A stretch of 64,000 nt of DNA, taken from NCBI GenBank assembly GCA_025667525.1, contig CM046877.1, positions 29,523,255 to 29,587,254 of the forward strand. Reading direction: 5' to 3'. This DNA is from Glebionis coronaria (Eukaryota; Streptophyta; Magnoliopsida; Asterales; Asteraceae). Under the pieces are notes generated by a model that saw nothing but the letters and a program-made list of their open reading frames with translations, had not been told where the DNA came from and made no database searches. A program made the position numbers and the translations under genes. Of the stretch, positions 42,854 through 54,947 are shown one piece after another; the first letter of the stretch is position 1; each line of letters begins with the position of its first letter.

Positions 42854-45098
42854 GAGAAAAGTTCTATAAGGAACATGCATCTAAAAAAGAACAAAGGAAG
42901 CAATCTCCACCATCCAATATTAATCTTTTTAAATTTAATTAAAAAAACACATTTTCATCTTATTTTTTAAAAATTAAATATCTCTCAAACCGTTAATCGT
43001 TATGAAAAAATAATTATACCGTCATGACGGGAATTAAATTATCTTTCCATAGATATGAACTTCTATATACTTTCGGCGAACTTTTTTTAAAAAATTCCGT
43101 AAAAAAATCACATGTAATTCTCGAAAAATTACATGTAATTGTCGAAAACTCATGTTTGATTAATTATTTTAAAAATCACATTTGAATTTGTAACGTCACA
43201 TGCGATTTGTGAAATCACGTGTATTTTTTTGACGAGAATTTCAACATTGTAAAATCGTTAAAAGTATATGAAAATAACCATCTATTAAATGACAAAAATA
43301 TTTTCGTTATTATTTTAAAACCACACGTGATTTATGTGAATTACATTAAAATGTTTGAATCACATGTAATTTTGTTAATATATTAAAATGTTTGTTGCCA
43401 TTAATATAAAATATGTTCATTTTACCGGGGTGGATTCCCCTTTACCCAAAAAAATATATGTAAAACAAAGTGGCTTCTGAATTACATGTGATTCGGTGAT
43501 AATTACATGTGATTTTGCTTGCATTACATATGATTCAAGCATACCGAAACCGTAACTTTTTCTAACAAACCCACATTAGATGAATCACATGTGATTTTTT
43601 TAATCATGTATTATGTTTTCATTTATGTAAAATATATAAAACAAATTGGCTTCTAAATTACATGTGATTTTGTTTGAATCACATGTAATTCTGCTTGAAT
43701 TGCATGTGATTCGGTGATAATTACATATGATTTTTCTTGCATTACATGTGATTCAAGCATTCCGAAACCTTAACTTTTTCTAACAAACCCACTTTAGATA
43801 AATCACATGTGATTTTTTTAATCACATGTAATCTTGTTAATATATTAAATTGTCTGCTTGAATTACATGTAATTCGATGATAATTACATGTGATTTTGCT
43901 TGCATTGGATCACATGTAATTCGATGATAATTACATGTGAATTTGCTTGCATTACATGTGATTCAAACATTTCAAAACTTTAACTTCTTCTAACAAACCC
44001 ACTTTAGATGAATCACATGTGCTTTTGTTTGAATCACATGTAATTTACCACGAATTACATGTAATGCAAGCAAATTCACATGTAATTATCATACATGGAT
44101 CACAAGATAGCATACATGGATCACAAGACCACTTTAGATAGCATACATGGATCACAAGACCACTTCGGAAGGATGGATGATGTGAGGAATGGAAAGAAAA
44201 TGTTATTTACCACGAATCACATGTGATTTACCACGAATTACATGTGATTTATCACGAATCGCATGTGATTTACTTGGTTTCTAGATTATTGGTATTAAAG
44301 TTGAAAATAAAAATCTATAAAAACATGTAACTTAAAAAAAAGACTAACACGTCAAATGGGACGAAAGTTAGATGTAAAGTTATGTGAGTCTACATGAATC
44401 ACATGTGATTTAAAGCAAAATTACATGTAATTATTTATAAAGTCACATGTGATTTAAAGCAAAATTACATGTAATTTTGTATAAAATAACATGTAATTTG
44501 AGCAAAATTACATGTAATTATCTATAAAATCACATGTGATTTGAGCAAAATTACATGTAATTCACACAAAATTACATGTAATTTTCATTCAACACTAACT
44601 AACCACTTTATTACAAAAATCACATGTAATTCACACATAATTACATGTGATTTACATTTAACACTAATAAACTATTTTATTACAAAAATTACATGTAATT
44701 CACACATAATTACATGTAATTCACACAAAAGTTAACGATTTACAGTGTTAAAAATTCTTGCCAAAAAAATTACACGTAATTTTCGAAAATTACATGTAAT
44801 TTTTCGAGAATCACATGTAATTTTTTATGCGTAAATTTTTAAAAAAAAAGTTTGCCGAAAGTGTATAGAAGTGCCTATCTATAGAAAGATAACTTAATTC
44901 CCGTCGCGATGGTATAATTAGTTTTTCGTAACGATTAACGGTTTGAGAGATATTTAATTTTTAAGAAAGAGGATGAAAATAGGTTTTTAAATTAAATTTA
45001 AAAAGATTAATATAGACCATTAGATGAAACATGAATGGATGGTTGAGATTGTTTCCTTCCTTCTTTTTTTGATGCATATTCTATAAGGATCTCACCTC
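42854..45098. mobile_element. MULE-B: non-autonomous Mutator-like element in the viral copy
   Basis: 2,245 bp with long terminal inverted repeats (about 300 bp). The ends GAGAAAAGTTCTATAAGGAA and, inverted, GAGGTGAGATCCTTATAGAA are followed by shared ATGCATC...GCAATCTC...ACCATCC. The 10-bp target duplication is perfect. The interior is an ACATGT palindrome array with no transposase. It belongs to the MULE-A family: its left 1.2 kb is the reverse complement of MULE-A right sequence (37924-38583 and 19960-20619). Confidence 0.88.
43080..44830. repeat. ACATGTGATT palindrome array of MULE-B
   Basis: Tens of copies of AATCACATGTGATT and variants. Longer units (GGCTTCTGAATTACATGTGA...) matching the 264-bp units of MULE-A lie at about 43470-44000. 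A denser, shorter-period section spans 44380-44730. A short local repeat of GCATACATGGATCACAAGA lies at 44090-44160. Confidence 0.9.
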
Positions 45099-45108
45099 AT
45101 GTATGCAA
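45099..45108. repeat. Right target-site duplication of MULE-B
   Basis: ATGTATGCAA, where the viral nucleoprotein homology resumes. Confidence 0.88.
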
Positions 45109-45296
45109 AGCTATTTGATGAAACTTTTATGTATTATCTTCAAACCAAGACTTGCAAAATTCTGATCTATGCATTTGCTGAGGCACTCAGATCAGCGACG
45201 CCTAAAAAACACAAGGGATTTTGCACATTTCTCAATTTACATCTCTTAATTCCCGTGTTAAAGAATACTGCGTCAGGAGAGGTCAACATTTTTTGA

Positions 45297-45835
45297 AAAA
45301 ACTCAGTAGTCAAAACCATGAAGGAGCATCATCTTCTACAACTTCCACGCCTGCATTTGGACGGTAGTCTCTAAGTATCAAGGATTAATCGTATCCGTGA
45401 CAAGCTATCTGTTTTAGGGCTATATCGGTATCTGGGTGATAGCATTTGTCATCTCTTCTTATGTTTGTCTCTTTAATTGTTATTGTACCTGCTATGAACT
45501 CTTATCTGAAATTTCCTATCAGATTGTTTTTATGTTTCACTGTATGGTAGTTTTTGGGTTTGCTGAAATTCAAGAGATCCGCAAAGTTGCATTTTTCGAA
45601 AAAAGAGAATAATCTATTCGTCTCATAATAAATTTTCTACATTTTTCTTAAAATAAGTGCAATGAGAAGAAAGTTTAATGACATTTTTATCTAAAGTTGC
45701 ATGAAAAAATTTTAGTTGTATTAATATTACAATTACAAAATATTAAGCACGAGAAAATGTTCGTGTATACACGTAACTAAAATGTTAAAATAAATTTGAT
45801 TAAATGCTATTGGCCTATATTTCAGTAAACGATCT
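45297..45835. other. Unassigned DNA between the viral copy and the polygalacturonase pseudogene
   Basis: No gene recognised. The sequence following the viral stop may be viral-derived or host DNA; I cannot tell. Confidence 0.4.
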
Positions 45836-47213
45836 ATTAACCCGCTGATAAAGTATATTTTACTCGTCTTCTTTCTTACCGCTCAACACTCGTCGGCTAA
45901 AGTAACATATAATGTTGCCGCGTTAGGAGCTAAAGCCGACGGTCGTGTTGACACAAAAAACGTGTTCTTGAGGGCATGGAATAAGGCTTGTGCTTCTAGT
46001 GCTCCGTCAACCATCTACGTGCCGCGTGGTAGGTACTTGATAGCATCGGCTATTACGTTTTCTGGCCAAACATGTAAGAGCAGTGGAATAACTATCAATA
46101 TAGATGGCACTCTCGTGGCACCTTCTAGTTATAATGCCATCGGAAAAGATGATGTTTAGATTAAGTTCCATAGGTTTATTCATGTTACAATATCTGGTGG
46201 AACCCTTGATGAACAAGGTGGTTCTTTGTGGGCTTGCAAGTTATCTGGAAAGATATGTCCTAAAGGAGCTACGGTACGACCCATTACACATATACTTTTT
46301 TCTTCAATTCCTTTTAATCTAACTGTGTTTAACATATTTTTTTTATGATTTTGTGTTACAGACGCTTGGCATATATCATTCGCAAAACATAATGATCAGC
46401 AACTTAAAGTCATTAAACAGCCAAATGTTTCATATCCTCCTATATGCATACAACAACGCCAAGCTACAAGGTGTGAGCATCTTAGCATCCGGGACCAGCC
46501 CGAACACAGATGGTATCCATCTATCACTTTCTACCGGTATTACCATCTTGGGCTCTACGATCTCGACGGGGGATTATTGTGTCTCGATGGGCCCAGGAAA
46601 TTCCAATGTCTGGATAGAAAAGGTCACATGTGGCCCTGGTCACGGCATAAGGTATATTTATAATATAAACGTGCTTAGATTCAACTTATATCCATATTCG
46701 TATGTACGAGTCATGTAAAACAAATAAACACTTGCATTATAACTAACTAAATGTAAATACGTTGCATTCATTTTTGCAGCACTGGGAGTCTAGGATGGGA
46801 TTTACAGGAAGCCGGTGTCCAAAACATAACCGTAAAAAGCTCAACATTCATAGGTACTCAAAATGGCTTGAGGATAAAGACGCTCGTCGTAACAATGGGT
46901 TCGTTAGGAATATATTTTTCACGCATGCAACAATGGTGAACGTTAAATACCCAATCATAATATACGGAAAGTATTGCCCCCACAATACAAACTGTCCCAA
47001 AGAAGCTGCTGGAGTAAAGATTAGTAACGTGGTATATGAGGATGTACACGGAACATCAGCAACACAAGTGGCCGTGAAATTTGATTGTAGCAAAGGCGTG
47101 GAATAAGATTAAAGGATGTTAACCTCCGTTATGCGGGTAAACCAGTAATTTCGTCTTGCTCTTTTGCTGCTGGTACTGCTTCTGGATTACTTATACCAAA
47201 AAGTTGTTTGTAA
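45836..47213 (+). pseudogene. Polygalacturonase (exo-type) pseudogene
   Basis: Glycoside hydrolase family 28 enzymes cleave cell-wall homogalacturonan. A hydrophobic leader (IKYILLVFFLTAQHSSA) precedes YNVAALGAKADG; no ATG is seen. Exon 1 runs to 46273, intron 46274-46361 and intron 46652-46779 have GT-AG ends, and the last exon ends TAA at 47211-47213. Family landmarks are SPNTDGIH, CGPGHGIR and [16 protein letters not shown]. The catalytic GDDC is GDYC here, so an essential aspartate is lost. There are also TAG at 46157-46159, frameshifts after GLRIKT and near 47105, and a missing PC segment. The pattern best fits pollen-type exopolygalacturonases (inference). Confidence 0.85.
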
Positions 47214-47462
47214 CTATGCGTAATTCGAATATTAATTTTTAAGTTTTGTAAGAACATCTTTGGACAGTTGGATTTGTAGCTCGTTGCAGCGGGTCAATTT
47301 GGAATAGGGTTTTTACACTATAACCATTGTTTAGACTTCTTTTACTCATTTAATTTGTTCATACAAATATTACCAAGTTACGTAATTTTTTCTCATCAAG
47401 TGCTTATAAAGCACAAACCACCATGTACTGATGAACAAATATAAAAAATACAAGGAATTCGA
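47214..47462. other. Intergenic DNA with the 61-bp repeat shared with 764-824
   Basis: No gene. 47403-47463 is the second copy of the CTTATAAAGCACAAAC... repeat. It ends where Copia-4 homology begins. Confidence 0.5.
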
Positions 47463-49957
47463 GATGAAGCATTAGAAAAGTTCAAGATATTCAAAGCTCA
47501 GGTTGAAATGGAAACCGCACATAAGGTGAAGATACTAAGGACAGATCGCGGGGGTGAGTTTAACTCTCAAGCATTTGTCAAGTATTGTCAGGGAGAAGGA
47601 ATTCAAAGACAAACCACGGCACCGTATACTCCGGAACAAAACGGTGTCGTAGATCGGAGAAACCGAACAGTAGTAGAAATGACACGGTCGATGTTGAAAA
47701 GCATGAACCCACCTGATTCATTATGGGCAGAATCGGTTCGACATGCGGTCTATTTACTTAATAGACTTCCCACGAAGGCAGTAAAAGATATTACTCCCTA
47801 CGAAGGCTGGAAGAAAAGAAAATCAAACTTGCAATATTTAAAAATATTTGGTTGTTTGGCATTTGTAAAAAAGGTTGGAGGCCATCTTACTAAGCTCGAA
47901 GATTGGAGTATACCTATGGTACATTTGGGTATGGAACCTGGGAGTAAAGCATATAGGTTGTATAATCCTAAAAGCAAAAGGATTGTGGTGGCACGTGATG
48001 TCTCATTTGATGAAGCAAAGTCATGGGTTTGGGATACTACAAATGAAATGATACAACCCATATTGATGGGTTACACTGAAGATAGAAGGGATACTGGAGT
48101 GAATCAAGAAGAGGGACCACATACACCTTTAACCCCACATACACCTTTAACCCCTCATTATAATAATGTGTCTTCTACTCTCTTAAATTCTACAGGTATA
48201 GGTGGTGGATCAGGCATGGCGGAGCAAAGTCCTTCAAGTTCCTTGGGCAGTGTGCCGCTCAACGACACGGTACCTTTTGATTCATTTGATCACACTCCTG
48301 TGAGGGGAACTCGCCCTATGGAAGATATATACCAACGAGCACCCATGATGACAGAAGAGGAGGTACAAGATCACTATCAACAAGCTGGTTTGATGTTGTT
48401 AAATGAAGAACCAACATCTTTTCACGAGGCAACAAAGGAGGCTCAGTGGATGGAAGCCATGCGTGCAGAGATAGATTCGATCGAGAAGAACCGGACGTGG
48501 ACTTTAACCCGCTTACCTCCTAATCAAAAGGTTATAGCGTTGAAGTGGGTTTATAAGTTGAAAAGGGATGCATCAGGTATGGTCACGAAACACAAGGCAC
48601 GTCTAGTGGCCAAAGGTTGTGTACAACAGAAGGGTGTGGATTTTGAAGATGCATTTGCTCCGGTGGCTCGAATGGAATCAATACGGCTGATATTAGCTTT
48701 GGCGGCAAAAGAAACTGGATTGTACATCACTTAGATGTCAAGTCGGCTTTCTTAAATAGGGAGCTTAAGGAGGAGGTTTATGTAGCTCAACCCACTGGCT
48801 TCGAAGTGAAAGGAAAAGAGCAGATGGTTTATAAGTTGCACAAAGCTCTCTACGGGTTGCGACAAGCACCTCGTTCATGGAATGCAAAACTCGACAAAGT
48901 GTTAAAGGACCTTGGGTTCAGAAGGTGCGCACAAGAACAAGCTGTGTACAAGCTGTAAAGTAAGAGTACAAACTTGATCATTGGTGTGTACGTTGACGAT
49001 ATAATTGTGACAGGGTCGAGTGAGAAACACATTCAAGAATTCAAGGATAAGATGAACTCAATTTTTGATATGAATGACCTGGGGAAACTGAATTACTATC
49101 TTGGGATAGAGGTTAAACAAGAAGAAGATAGCATAGTTATAAAACAAGAAAATTATGCTAAAAAGATTTTGAAAGAAGCAGGTATGTCTAAGTGTAACCC
49201 AACAAAGTGGCCTATGGATCCTAAATTGCAGCTGACTAAAGATGAAGGTGGTAAGGAAGTTGATCCAACCAAGTACAGAAGTATAATTAGAAGCCTTCGG
49301 TATTTGCTTAATACTCGTCCCGATCTCAGTTACTCGGTTGGGGTAGTGAGTAAATACATGCAGTCGCCTAAAGAGAGCCACTATGCAGCTGTGAAGAAGA
49401 TTTTACGATATCTCAAGGGTACAACCGGGTATGGTTTGAAGTATCCAAAGGGTGTAAATGGGAAAATCTATGGGTATAGTGACAGTAGTCATGCTTTAGA
49501 TATTGAGGACCGAAGAAGCACTACTGGTATGGTGTTTTACTATTCACAAAATCCGATCACATGGGCATCTCAAAAATAGCAAACAGTTGCTCTAAGTTCA
49601 TGTGAGGCTGAATTTATGGCTGCAACAGCGGCGGCATGTCAAGCGTTGTGGCTAAGAAACATGGTTAGTTTTTTAACAGGAGAAGAACCTCAAAAGGTGC
49701 AGCTTCTAGTTGACAATCAATCGGCTATAGCACTGATGAAAAATCCCGTGTTTCACGGGCGAAGCAAGCACATCGATACTAAATACCATTTCATACGGGA
49801 GTGTGTGGAGAGGGATCAAATTTGTGTTGAACATGTTAGTGGCGATTTGCAAAAGGTGGATATCTTAACCAAGGCGCTACCTCGGGTTAAGTTCACTGAG
49901 ATGAGAAGGTTGATCGGAACCAAAGCTGTCAACATCAAAGGGGAGAATGTGGATTAA
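47463..49957 (+). pseudogene. Copia-4 integrase-reverse transcriptase-RNase H remnant
   Basis: Integrase end (LRTDRGGEFNSQAF, TPEQNGVVDRRNRTVVEM), linker with HTPLTPH repeats, reverse transcriptase (KHKARLVAKGCVQQKGVDFE, HHLDVKSAFLN, LRQAPRSWN, YVDDIIVTGS) and RNase H (SSCEAEFMAATAAACQALWL, DNQSAIALMKNPVFHGRSKH). Breaks are a frameshift near 48715, TAA at 48956-48958 and TAG at 49577-49579 (ASQK-stop-QTVAL, probably from CAG). Not functional. Confidence 0.92.
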
Positions 49958-50232
49958 TGTTGACCGAGTATTTAGTAAAACGTGGTTGGGAAGTGGTCAT
50001 GAAAATGCTTTCCTTAATACTTTGTTATTGGACCGAGTTTACAGTAGTCAGTTATTTCTTTTGAGAATAAATAGTGTAGTTGTTCAGAAAGTAGGATCTT
50101 TAACTTTCCATTTCATGTAATTCATTTCCTTTTGCTATTCAATATAAAGCTTTGGTTGTGAAGCATTACGAAGTGTTTTCTTCCTGCTATTTTCATTACG
50201 ATTTCATCATTTAAACCTTCTGTTATCCAACA
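49948..50232 (+). repeat. Copia-4 3' LTR
   Basis: TGTGGATTAATG...TATCCAACA directly after the polypurine tract, about 285 bp. The exact right end may be 50235, since CAACAACA is ambiguous. No partner LTR. Confidence 0.7.
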
Positions 50233-52238
50233 ACATTGCTTTTTCTCTGATGTTTTTAGCAAGTAAAGATTGTTTTCTTTAATCCTGACAATACCATGGA
50301 GGAACCAATTTGGTAGGACGACAGGTGGTGCATTTATTGCCCACAGCCTATGATTGTGATGCCCCTTCATATGAATTTGTAGATGTGACAAATCATGTCC
50401 ATATGCTTAAATTTGAGTTATTTGGACCCTTTTTTTGAACTAATAGACTAAATGGGTATTACTTTTATTTTAGTTGGACTATTTGGAGAACATAAAAAGC
50501 ATTTTGTTAAACAAATGGGTATTTTGGACTATTTGGACAACATAAAAGCATTTGGTTAAATTAATCTTGAGTATATTTATTTCTCCTTTAATATTGTCCA
50601 TTTAACCCATGTCCATTTGGTTTAATGTCCATTTGGTCCAAGTCCGTTTAGTCCAAATATTAAAAATTACCCATTTAGTCCACGTCTATGGACCAACGTC
50701 CGTTTAACCTACTGCCCATACCCGTCCAGTCCACCCATTTAGCCACCCCCAGAATTTGATATGTTATAAAGTGGGAGGTAAAGGTGAAAACATACACGGG
50801 TTGTGTAACGGGTCAAATGGGTAAGTTTTATGTAGGGTCAAAAGTCGATACAGAATGGGCGTGGTTGGATTCACCCGAAACACCTTTCTATGCTCAAACA
50901 ATCATAAAAGTTAGTAATAATATGAAGTCATTAACTCTACGTAATAATGTAGAAAGGTTTTTATATGTTTCCTTTTTAACCAATTTTTGCTGACTTCACC
51001 CGACTTTAGATCGAAATTGATCAGGATCGACCAACAGTGGATATATACATAAGTTTTTTAATGAATAAAACAAATAAATATCACTGAGGATACGTGAAGT
51101 TGTTTGCTTTTTAGCTGTTGCGTGGTCTTAGAATACCAGAGACTTAAACTTATTATTGAACGAGACACAAATTCCATCAGTAATTTAACTAAGGCAAACT
51201 TTGGCCTTTTAAGCCAGATACATCACCAAAAACATGTGTTAAGTTATGTTGCTGCTAAAGTTGTTGTCATCAAAATTCATGCACTAAACAACTGAATCTC
51301 TTTTTGGAACATTACGTCATTAATTAGCTATTCTGCTTCCATGAGCTTATTTTAAGCCCATAAGACCTTAATATAAACACCCATGGAATTTATATAATTT
51401 AAATATCTTTTTAAATGATAGTTACATGCCATATAAATTTGCAAGTGTGTTATCAAAGAACACCAAAACATAGACTTTCTTATTCCTCACAGGAATTAAA
51501 GATTTGTAAGTAGATCTCGAATGGGGTTGCTCCCTAGGCAAAACGGGGATAAAGTGGAGCCAAAAGATCCCGGTTCAAGATAAAGTCAGTTTTATGATCG
51601 TGTTTTAGTATAGATTTTGGATAAATCCATTGATCAAGACCATGGGCGATTCATGTCTTGACAATCCAACATAAGGCGTGATTCTGAAATGCCACACTCC
51701 CCATAACAAGCCAAGTAAATAAAAATGAGACCAACCCCTTTTGATTATTTTTTATTCAGTCACTACTTATTCCGAAGTTAGTTAACGTAACACTTTGGAT
51801 CTGCACACAAATGCAAGAATCACAAAAGACTTTGCAAGCAAATATCCACATTCTAGAACAAGCTTCGAGCATAAATCCGTGATTTAGAACACGAGCGGAC
51901 TTCAAATAGTCAAACTCTCTTAGTATTCGAGAAAGTAAATGACACATTGTCTATCAAAGAATAATACCCCTTGCACGTGTGGATGGGGCACCATTACGTC
52001 CAACCTTAGTGTAAAGGTAGAAGTCACCAGAAAAAATTGTAAATATATATATAGCTTTATTTAGGTTTGAAGATGGAGTTGTTTTGATCATATGCTGGTG
52101 CCTGCACCCATCTATTGCACATTTTGGGACTTCTGTTCGGATCTCGCTAAATGCTTCATATCATCGGTCAATAGAACAGTAGAAAACTGTCACAAAAACA
52201 AAACCATAACATTGCATATTTACAATATGCTACATGGG
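50233..52238. other. Unassigned intergenic DNA with TTTGGAC/GTCCAAA-rich stretch
   Basis: No gene supported. Between 50405 and 50745 degenerate TATTTGGAC and GTCCATTTGG motifs recur in both orientations, a foldback-like pattern. Short open frames at 50784, 51104 and 51756 have no recognisable domains. Confidence 0.45.
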
Positions 52239-52468
52239 ATCTGGTTCTACTATTGAATTACCAATTAGAGGTTCTATTTCTAAAGCAGATCGAGTTAGAA
52301 AAGGCAAAGAACAATTAGGAACGAGACGACAACGTAAGTTTAGTTCTTATTTCTTGATCTTTAATTTCTTTTAAAATAGAATATACTTATCACTGGTGTT
52401 GTTTCTTGTAGTGGGTGGAATGTGACAGATGTCAAACGTGGCTACGCTCTATGTGGTCTCTACAATAA
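52239..52468 (+). pseudogene. Gene fragment with CW-type zinc-finger remnant
   Basis: After a TTTCTTGTAG acceptor-like site (52411) the frame reads WVECDRCQTWLRSMWSL before a stop at 52466. This matches the start of CW zinc fingers (W-x-x-C-D-x-C-x-x-W), a histone-H3-methyl-lysine reader in plant chromatin proteins. An upstream stretch (ELPIRGSISKADRVRKGKEQ, to a GTAAG donor at 52334) could be the preceding exon, but the phases do not match. Probably a captured or decayed fragment. Confidence 0.35.
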
Positions 52469-53385
52469 TAAGGAAATAGATCAAAGAGAAAGTGAATATT
52501 TGCTTCAAGTATCGCTTTATAGAAAATAGAGGTAGAAAACTAGCACCATAAACTGTTTTGGCTGCAAAAGATCTTCCAAGAACCAACCTTAGTGATCATA
52601 TTTAACAACGACTTGTCACCTGAATGAAGCAGTAGAGAAAAGAAACCAATAAATCTGAAGGAACAGGAATGAAAAAGGTTAGAGTTTATCGCTTTCAGTC
52701 TGATAAATAAAATGCATGGTTTCATATGTTTTAATAATCTCGAGTTCTTTACAGGTAGCGGAAGGAAGCATATATTGAATATTGCAACAAACGAGGTTTT
52801 TTGACGTGTTATATATGCTCATGTCCTGTTGTAAAAGGTTAAGATTATATCTACTAAAGTATAGCATTGTAAACCAGATATGTGGTTAAGTGTATTGCCG
52901 CCCATGTTGCATTATAACATGAAATAAGAAGAATTCATGAATTAAAATATACCAATGTTTTGTTTTTAGAAAATATGTGAATTGTGATACTTAAAAAAGA
53001 GTATTAGAACGGAAGGTGAGCAATTAAAAATTAGACGTACACAAGTTATGATTGCCAAAAGTGGTCGGGTTATTTAAAAATGTTGTGATGGTTGAAGGTT
53101 CTGGCCGTTACCCAAACCTAAGCTAAACTGTCACCCTGTTGTGAAACTATATGACCTTTATTATGAAGTTTTGTTGGGTAAGAAAGGATAGTCTGATTAC
53201 ATATTTACAATGTTTTATTGAAGTGTTACTTAACAACTAATACTTATGTGTAGTTCAGCATTTAACATATACGATTATGCACATCAAAACATAAAATTAT
53301 TTATGCTTATTAACATATGCAATAAGCTAAACTCAAACTTTTTATTATTAACACGTAATTAATGTTTTTTTTATCAAAACCCCGT
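52469..53385. other. Unassigned AT-rich DNA, perhaps Helitron interior
   Basis: No gene recognised. It lies between the CW-like fragment and a Helitron-like 3' terminus. Confidence 0.35.
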
Positions 53386-53408
53386 GCGTGCACGGATATT
53401 ATAACTAG
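53386..53408 (+). mobile_element. Helitron-like 3' terminus
   Basis: A CCGTGC-GT-GCACGG hairpin, then ATATTATAACTAG followed by T. A short GC hairpin a few bases before CTAG at an A/T target is the Helitron 3' signature. The 5' end was not found. Confidence 0.55.
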
Positions 53409-53786
53409 TTGTAATATGTGCCACAATAAAACCAAAAAACTAGGTTTAAACTCTCCCATTCAAAAAAAGATCATCTCAAATTGAAACCAACTTTATAAGT
53501 CAAATTATCCAACTACCATAAAGATAAATACTAGTGACCCCCTATATTTCATTAAAAAAACTTTTAAACATTTATCTAAATTTGGATTAACTAACATGAT
53601 CAATCAAATTGTTTTCGACTTGAGAGAATTTTGATCCCACTCATTCTATCTCTTACTTAGTTTCAATGAATCCATCCAACCAACGACCAATCTTTACATG
53701 ACGATAAGTATATAACCGGCAGATCCCCACCAAAATAATATATCTGAAAAGACATCAATGTCTACATTACAAGAAAAAAAAGTGTC
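53409..53786. other. Unassigned AT-rich DNA
   Basis: Nothing recognisable. Confidence 0.4.
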
Positions 53787-53794
53787 ATCTGGAG

Positions 53795-53969
53795 CAGGGT
53801 CGTCCCATCATTATCAGAGGCCCTAGGCAATAACAAAAAAGAGGTCTCGTTTCACTTGTAAATTAAAGATAAATTGCATGTAAAATTAAATTATATGCAA
53901 AAATAGGGCCCTTTATAAATGGAGGCTCAGTGCGACCGCACCACTTGCACACCCTTTGAGCCACCTCTG
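53795..53969. mobile_element. Non-autonomous hAT element (175 bp)
   Basis: The left end CAGGGTCGTCCC and inverted right end CAGAGGTGGCTC are hAT-type termini. Flanking 8-bp duplications ATCTGGAG (53787-53794) and ATCCGGAG (53970-53977) match at 7 of 8 positions. No coding capacity. Confidence 0.75.
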
Positions 53970-54034
53970 ATCCGGAGTTAAAATTTGAATTACCAACCTG
54001 ACAATCCATCATATATTAAGAGTATCTACAATAT

Positions 54035-54348
54035 TTCAAGTATTTAACCAAGGATTGAACATTATGGCTGCATGATTGACTTACTAGGCCGAGCTAGATA
54101 TCTATAATAAGCATAATAACTACTCAAGCAAATGCCTTTTTAAGCAAACCCTCCCATTTGGGGTTCACTTCTTGCAGCATCTATACTTCTTGGAAATGTT
54201 GAACTTGGTGAAAAGGGTTTGGAACAATTAGTTAAACAAGAGCCAAACAATAGTGAGAATTTTCACTTCTAAAAAAATTATATGCCGCTGAGGGTCGTTG
54301 GAATAATTCTAGATCAATAAAAAATCCATGATAGATAATGGTGTGAAA
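54035..54348 (+). pseudogene. PPR pseudogene fragment
   Basis: Aligns with 61660-61970 of the PPR gene (TTGAACATTATGGCTGCATG, GGGGTTCACTTCTTGCAGCA, AATGGTGTGAAAAACA). Stops and small deletions are present throughout and both ends are missing. More diverged than the copy at 1290-1871. Confidence 0.78.
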
Positions 54349-54947
54349 AACAATGAGTACTTATAAACCCGATACTCGTATACCGGGGTCAAAGATAGCG
54401 TCCTCATTCTCGGAAGATAAACGAAATAACGCTACTCCAACCAAAAACTCAAAGAGTTCAAAGAAAATAGATGAGAAGAAATAGAAGAGTGGACAATGGG
54501 GCACAATAACTTTGAGCTACTCGAGGTAGACTCACACCAAGAGAATAGATAAGATTTTCATTTATTGCATCGGTGGAAGACCGAGAGTTCCCTTTACAAG
54601 CCATTCTGGGATCGAATATCTCGTCCTACGTGGAGAAATGTGAGGAAACATATGGGGCTTCCCCATACTAAATACACACACGTCATCGTCAAAAGGAGTA
54701 GACAAGGTGGTAGAACTCAAAACACGCGATGATGACGGAGTTAAAGTAGGAATATCATTCAAATTCAAAATCTTTTCCTTTTTTATTGTTTAAAAACTCT
54801 TTATGAAAACCGTTTTACCATTTATTAAGTTAAAAAGATTTGGCGTTTCTAATTTAATATTAGTCAAACAAAAAATTAACACATTAAGGTCATGGGTGTT
54901 GGGAGGGGGTTGTATAAATTTTCAAAACGGTGATTTACAAAAAAAAT
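54349..54947. other. Possible trailing part of the gypsy-like remnant
   Basis: No domain recognised. A minus-strand frame at 54562-54768 (68 codons) is not assignable. Confidence 0.3.

Larger units (their letters stand above)
41974..45296 (+). pseudogene. Endogenous plant-rhabdovirus-type nucleoprotein (N) copy, interrupted by MULE-B
   Basis: Viral homology runs 41974-42853 and, after a 2.25-kb MULE, resumes at 45099-45296. The protein is helix-rich with an SYIAASLLRLFTKP block and a C-terminal FDETFMYYLQTKTC block, as I recognise from plant-infecting rhabdo/varicosavirus N proteins (encapsidation of genomic RNA). This was not confirmed by a search. The start MNSDEVVRFF is followed by a frameshift and TAG near 42030; the frame from 42058 is then open. 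The apparent ORF end to 42942 is not viral but read-through into the MULE terminus. Integrated copies of non-retroviral RNA virus genes are known in plants. It cannot make an intact protein. Confidence 0.65.
47463..50232 (+). mobile_element. Copia-4: 5'-truncated Copia element
   Basis: Starts abruptly inside integrase and runs through reverse transcriptase, RNase H, a polypurine tract (AAAGGGGAGAA, 49937-49947) and a 3' LTR. The 5' LTR, gag and protease are missing. It is a different Copia branch from Copia-1 and Copia-2: the linker between integrase and reverse transcriptase is short and the RNase H ends LTKALPRVKFTEMRRL. Confidence 0.9.

Noticed and set aside
42855..42942. Last 29 codons of the open frame at 42058-42942 as the viral protein C-terminus
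   Set aside because: This stretch is the MULE-B terminal inverted repeat. The same sequence recurs inverted at 45010-45098 and in MULE-A at 38460-38583.
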